64,000 bases of DNA from Paracrocinitomix sp039939375 (GTDB taxonomy: Bacteria; Bacteroidota; Bacteroidia; Flavobacteriales_D; Crocinitomicaceae), in NCBI GenBank assembly GCA_039939375.1, contig JBDVJO010000004.1:186001-250000 (forward strand). The letters are read 5' to 3'. The notes below the pieces were generated by a model, which saw only the letters and a list, made by a program, of their open reading frames with translations, made no database searches and had not been told where the DNA came from. Positions 61,601 through 64,000 of the stretch are shown here, one piece after another (within the stretch, counting starts at the first letter, position 1; each line of letters starts with the position of its first letter). Position numbers and translations under genes: made by a program.

Positions 61601-63139
61601 ATGGATGACAAAAAATTCAATAGCACTAAAAAAAGGAGCTTAATTCCAAATGCGAATCCAATTGCAGGAGAAATGGGTAAACTTCCGCCACAAGCAATTG
61701 AGGTAGAAGAAGCTGTTCTAGGAGCCATGCTTTTAGAGAAAAATGCAGTCAATGATGCTATTGATATCCTTCATGCAGAAAGTTTCTATAAAGTTGAACA
61801 TCAAAAAATATTTGGTGTCATTCTAGAACTGTTCGGTAATTCAGAGAACATTGACATCCTTTCTGTTACTGAAAAACTGAGAAAAAATGGAGACCTTCAA
61901 TTAGTTGGTGGACCAGGCTATATTGCCTCTCTAACCAACCGAATAGCTTCTGCTGCGCACGTTGAATATCACGCAAGAATCATATCAGAAAAATTCATTT
62001 TAAGATCTTTAATCGAAGTCTCTTCTGAGGTAATTAAAAACTCTTATGACGAAACTAAAGATGTATTCAACGTATTGAATGAAGCTGAAGATGGTTTATT
62101 CAAAATTGCAGAGGGAAACCTAAAAAAAGGATATTCTAATGTTAAAGATTTAGTAAAAGAAGCAACCGAAGAAATTGAAGCGGCTTCAAAAAATAAAGAC
62201 GGGGTTTCTGGGGTTCCAACTGGATTCACAGACCTAGATAGATTAACTTCTGGTTGGCAAAAATCTGACATGATTGTTTTGGCCGCAAGACCCGGAATGG
62301 GAAAAACTGCCTTTGTACTTTCAATGGCTAGAAATACGGCTGTTCAGTTTGGTCAAGGTGTAGCAATTTTCTCACTTGAGATGTCAAATGTGCAACTGGT
62401 GAAAAGGATGATGGCCATGGAAACTGGTATTTCATCTGAGAAATTCAGAAAAGGATTTTCTGATGAAGCAGATTGGGAAACCTTGCACAATAAAATTTCA
62501 GGATTAGCAGATGCTCCTATTTACATAGATGACACTCCTGCCCTATCCATTTTCGAATTACGTGCGAAATGTCGTAGAATGAAAATGCAACATGATATTC
62601 AACTCGTAATCATTGATTATTTGCAACTAATGACTGCCGGAATTAAAGGTGGAAACAGGGAGCAAGAAATATCTACTATCTCAAGGTCGATTAAAGAAAT
62701 TGCAAAAGAATTGAACGTGCCAATGATTGCACTGTCTCAGCTGTCAAGATCAGTTGAAACAAGAGGTGGTGATAAACGTCCAATGCTTTCAGATTTACGT
62801 GAATCTGGTGCAATTGAGCAAGATGCCGATATGGTTTGCTTCATTTATCGACCAGAATATTACGGTTTAATAGAAGATGAAAACGGAATGCCTACTGATG
62901 GAGTTGGCGAGATTATTGTAGCTAAACACAGAAATGGTTCATTAGATACTGTTCGTTTGAAGTTCGTCAAAGAGTTAACACGTTTTGATAACTTGGATGC
63001 TTTTGATTCAATGGACTATGGAAGTGGATTCTCTCCTAATAAAGAATTTGAGTCTAACGCAGATACGATTACGCTTGGGAGTAAAATGAATGATGATGAT
63101 GACCTGCTAACAAATATAGATGACGAAGTTCCTTTTTAA
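61601..63139 (+). CDS. dnaB: Replicative DNA helicase
   Basis: 512 residues. The N-terminal domain (about 30-150, PPQAIEVEEAVLGAMLL) and RecA-like motor domain (from about 205) are in normal order. Walker A ARPGMGKTA (229-237) and VIIDYLQL (Walker B) are intact. It unwinds DNA at the replication fork as a hexamer. The acidic C-terminal tail (MNDDDDLLTNIDDEVPF) is typical. The following gene starts at 63120 inside its 3' end, overlapping by 20 bases. Confidence 0.96.
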   Translation: MDDKKFNSTKKRSLIPNANPIAGEMGKLPPQAIEVEEAVLGAMLLEKNAVNDAIDILHAESFYKVEHQKIFGVILELFGNSENIDILSVTEKLRKNGDLQLVGGPGYIASLTNRIASAAHVEYHARIISEKFILRSLIEVSSEVIKNSYDETKDVFNVLNEAEDGLFKIAEGNLKKGYSNVKDLVKEATEEIEAASKNKDGVSGVPTGFTDLDRLTSGWQKSDMIVLAARPGMGKTAFVLSMARNTAVQFGQGVAIFSLEMSNVQLVKRMMAMETGISSEKFRKGFSDEADWETLHNKISGLADAPIYIDDTPALSIFELRAKCRRMKMQHDIQLVIIDYLQLMTAGIKGGNREQEISTISRSIKEIAKELNVPMIALSQLSRSVETRGGDKRPMLSDLRESGAIEQDADMVCFIYRPEYYGLIEDENGMPTDGVGEIIVAKHRNGSLDTVRLKFVKELTRFDNLDAFDSMDYGSGFSPNKEFESNADTITLGSKMNDDDDLLTNIDDEVPF

Positions 63140-64000
63140 TATCATATTTTTTGCAACACTTTTGTTGCCTTCTAAAGCAGATGCGTCTACCATCTTGGTT
63201 CCTATGGATGAAACTCAAAAGAATCATCTTAAAGCCTATGGTGTAGCTTTTTGGGTACTAGAAAATGATGTCGTAATGGAATGGCTGCTCAACTATAGAG
63301 GTGGAAGTTTTTTATTCCCTCACAGCCAACTTATTGAAGAAGAGTTAGTGATTAAAGGGGTGTCATACGCTATTGTTCCAGATCAAAAGATTCAACAAAT
63401 CAAATCACAGATTGCAAGCCCTGAAGTAAACATGGAGGTTGTCCAATTAGAAACAGCTCCTAAAATTGCCGTTTACACACCAAGCGGCAAACAACCTTGG
63501 GATGATGCAGTTACCATGGTATTAACGTATGCCGAAATTCCTTATGACGAAATCTATGACTCTTCTGTTGTTGTTGGTCAACTTCCAGAATATGATTGGT
63601 TGCACTTGCATCATGAAGATTTTACAGGTCAATATGGAAAGTTCTATAAAAACTATCATACTCAATCTTGGTACCAAAAACAGGTAAAAGACAATGAAAA
63701 AATGGCAGCAATGCTAGGTTTTGAAAAAGTATCTGAATTAAAAAGAGATGTAGCTGTTAAAATAAAACAATTTGTTGCAGGTGGCGGCTTTCTTTTCACC
63801 ATGTGTAGCGGAACTGATAGTTATGACATTGCCCTGAGTGCACAAAATACTGACATCTGTGAACACATGTATGATCACGACCCGGCTGAACCTAACTTTC
63901 AATCTAAAATAGATTATACTCAATCTTTGGCCTTTAAAGATTTTACAATCGTAAAAGATCCAATGGAATATGAATATTCTGATATTGATGGAACCAAGGA
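63120..64000 (+). CDS. Exported GATase1-like protein, often mislabelled asparagine synthetase B; 3' end cut
   Basis: The frame runs off the right edge (293 codons visible). The ATG at 63120 overlaps dnaB by 20 bases. An N-terminal hydrophobic segment (FLFNIIFFATLLLPSKADA) looks like a signal peptide. The visible body (KNHLKAYGVAFWVLEND, NYRGGSFLFP, APKIAVYTPSGKQPWDDA, YDWLHLHHEDFTGQYG) matches a Bacteroidota family often named asparagine synthetase B, although it lacks the amidotransferase and PP-loop parts of real AsnB. The GGGFLFTMCSGTDSYD segment looks like the nucleophile elbow of class I glutamine amidotransferases. A periplasmic role is inferred; real function unknown. Confidence 0.72.
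   Translation, partial: MTKFLFNIIFFATLLLPSKADASTILVPMDETQKNHLKAYGVAFWVLENDVVMEWLLNYRGGSFLFPHSQLIEEELVIKGVSYAIVPDQKIQQIKSQIASPEVNMEVVQLETAPKIAVYTPSGKQPWDDAVTMVLTYAEIPYDEIYDSSVVVGQLPEYDWLHLHHEDFTGQYGKFYKNYHTQSWYQKQVKDNEKMAAMLGFEKVSELKRDVAVKIKQFVAGGGFLFTMCSGTDSYDIALSAQNTDICEHMYDHDPAEPNFQSKIDYTQSLAFKDFTIVKDPMEYEYSDIDGTK

Noticed and set aside
63120..64000. Annotation of the final gene as asparagine synthetase B
   Set aside because: The visible part has a signal peptide and none of the AsnB catalytic motifs; the name is not supported.

Overview
The window is chromosomal DNA of a member of the Bacteroidota, most likely order Flavobacteriales. The genome is AT-rich and most starts lack Shine-Dalgarno sequences. 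There are repeated TAnnTTTG-type -7 promoter elements, a short (289 aa) primary sigma factor, many proteins with type IX secretion (T9SS) C-terminal sorting domains, a PorP/SprF family protein, SprB repeats, DUF5686, and DUF2061 next to sulfate assimilation genes. I cannot place it below order. No tRNA, rRNA, CRISPR array, insertion sequence or prophage was seen. The left edge cuts a secreted T9SS protein and the right edge cuts the gene after dnaB.

Layout. 1-12.9 kb: many small genes, mostly on the plus strand: a T9SS protein end, lipoproteins, a DUF1801 protein, a MORN-like repeat protein, a DsbA-family thioredoxin, a secreted YciI-like protein, DUF3820, a GDSL hydrolase, a free-standing pseudouridine-synthase accessory domain, an HPF/RaiA-like ribosome factor, a DEAD-box helicase, rlmF and a CarboxypepD_reg protein. 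12.9-19.9 kb: two large secreted T9SS proteins flanking an HtrA/DegQ protease. 20-23.5 kb: sulfate assimilation operon (DUF2061-cysH-cysD-cysN) preceded by an Rrf2 regulator gene, with a palindrome in the operon promoter. 23.5-27.1 kb: GNAT acetyltransferase, rpoD, an ABC exporter and rpmH (55 codons). 27.4-39.7 kb: a minus-strand block for the cell surface: a repeat-rich fibre-like protein, small and giant T9SS adhesins (one of 2046 aa with about 18 SprB-like repeats), and a PorP/SprF protein fused to a SPOR domain, overlapping the gene of a type B sorting-domain protein. 39.9-45.5 kb: housekeeping genes purK-purE, marR-DUF3817, aroQ, xerD, ribD and an EamA transporter. 45.6-60.2 kb: DUF5686 outer-membrane protein, M1 aminopeptidase lipoprotein, two tandem POT peptide transporters, an ACMSD-like amidohydrolase and an M16 peptidase pair; peptide breakdown and uptake are the theme. 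60.3-64 kb: a secreted T9SS-type protein, dnaB and a signal-peptide protein often misnamed asparagine synthetase B.

How it fits together: large secreted adhesins exported through T9SS, with outer-membrane accessory proteins, suggest a surface-attached or gliding lifestyle. Extracellular and periplasmic peptidases plus POT transporters suggest growth on peptides. The most interesting signals are the PorP-SPOR fusion, predicted leaderless promoters at four genes, the MarR and Rrf2 palindromes, the free-standing pseudouridine-synthase N domain, the POT transporter with a large insertion, and the glutamine-amidotransferase-like motif in the secreted protein after dnaB.
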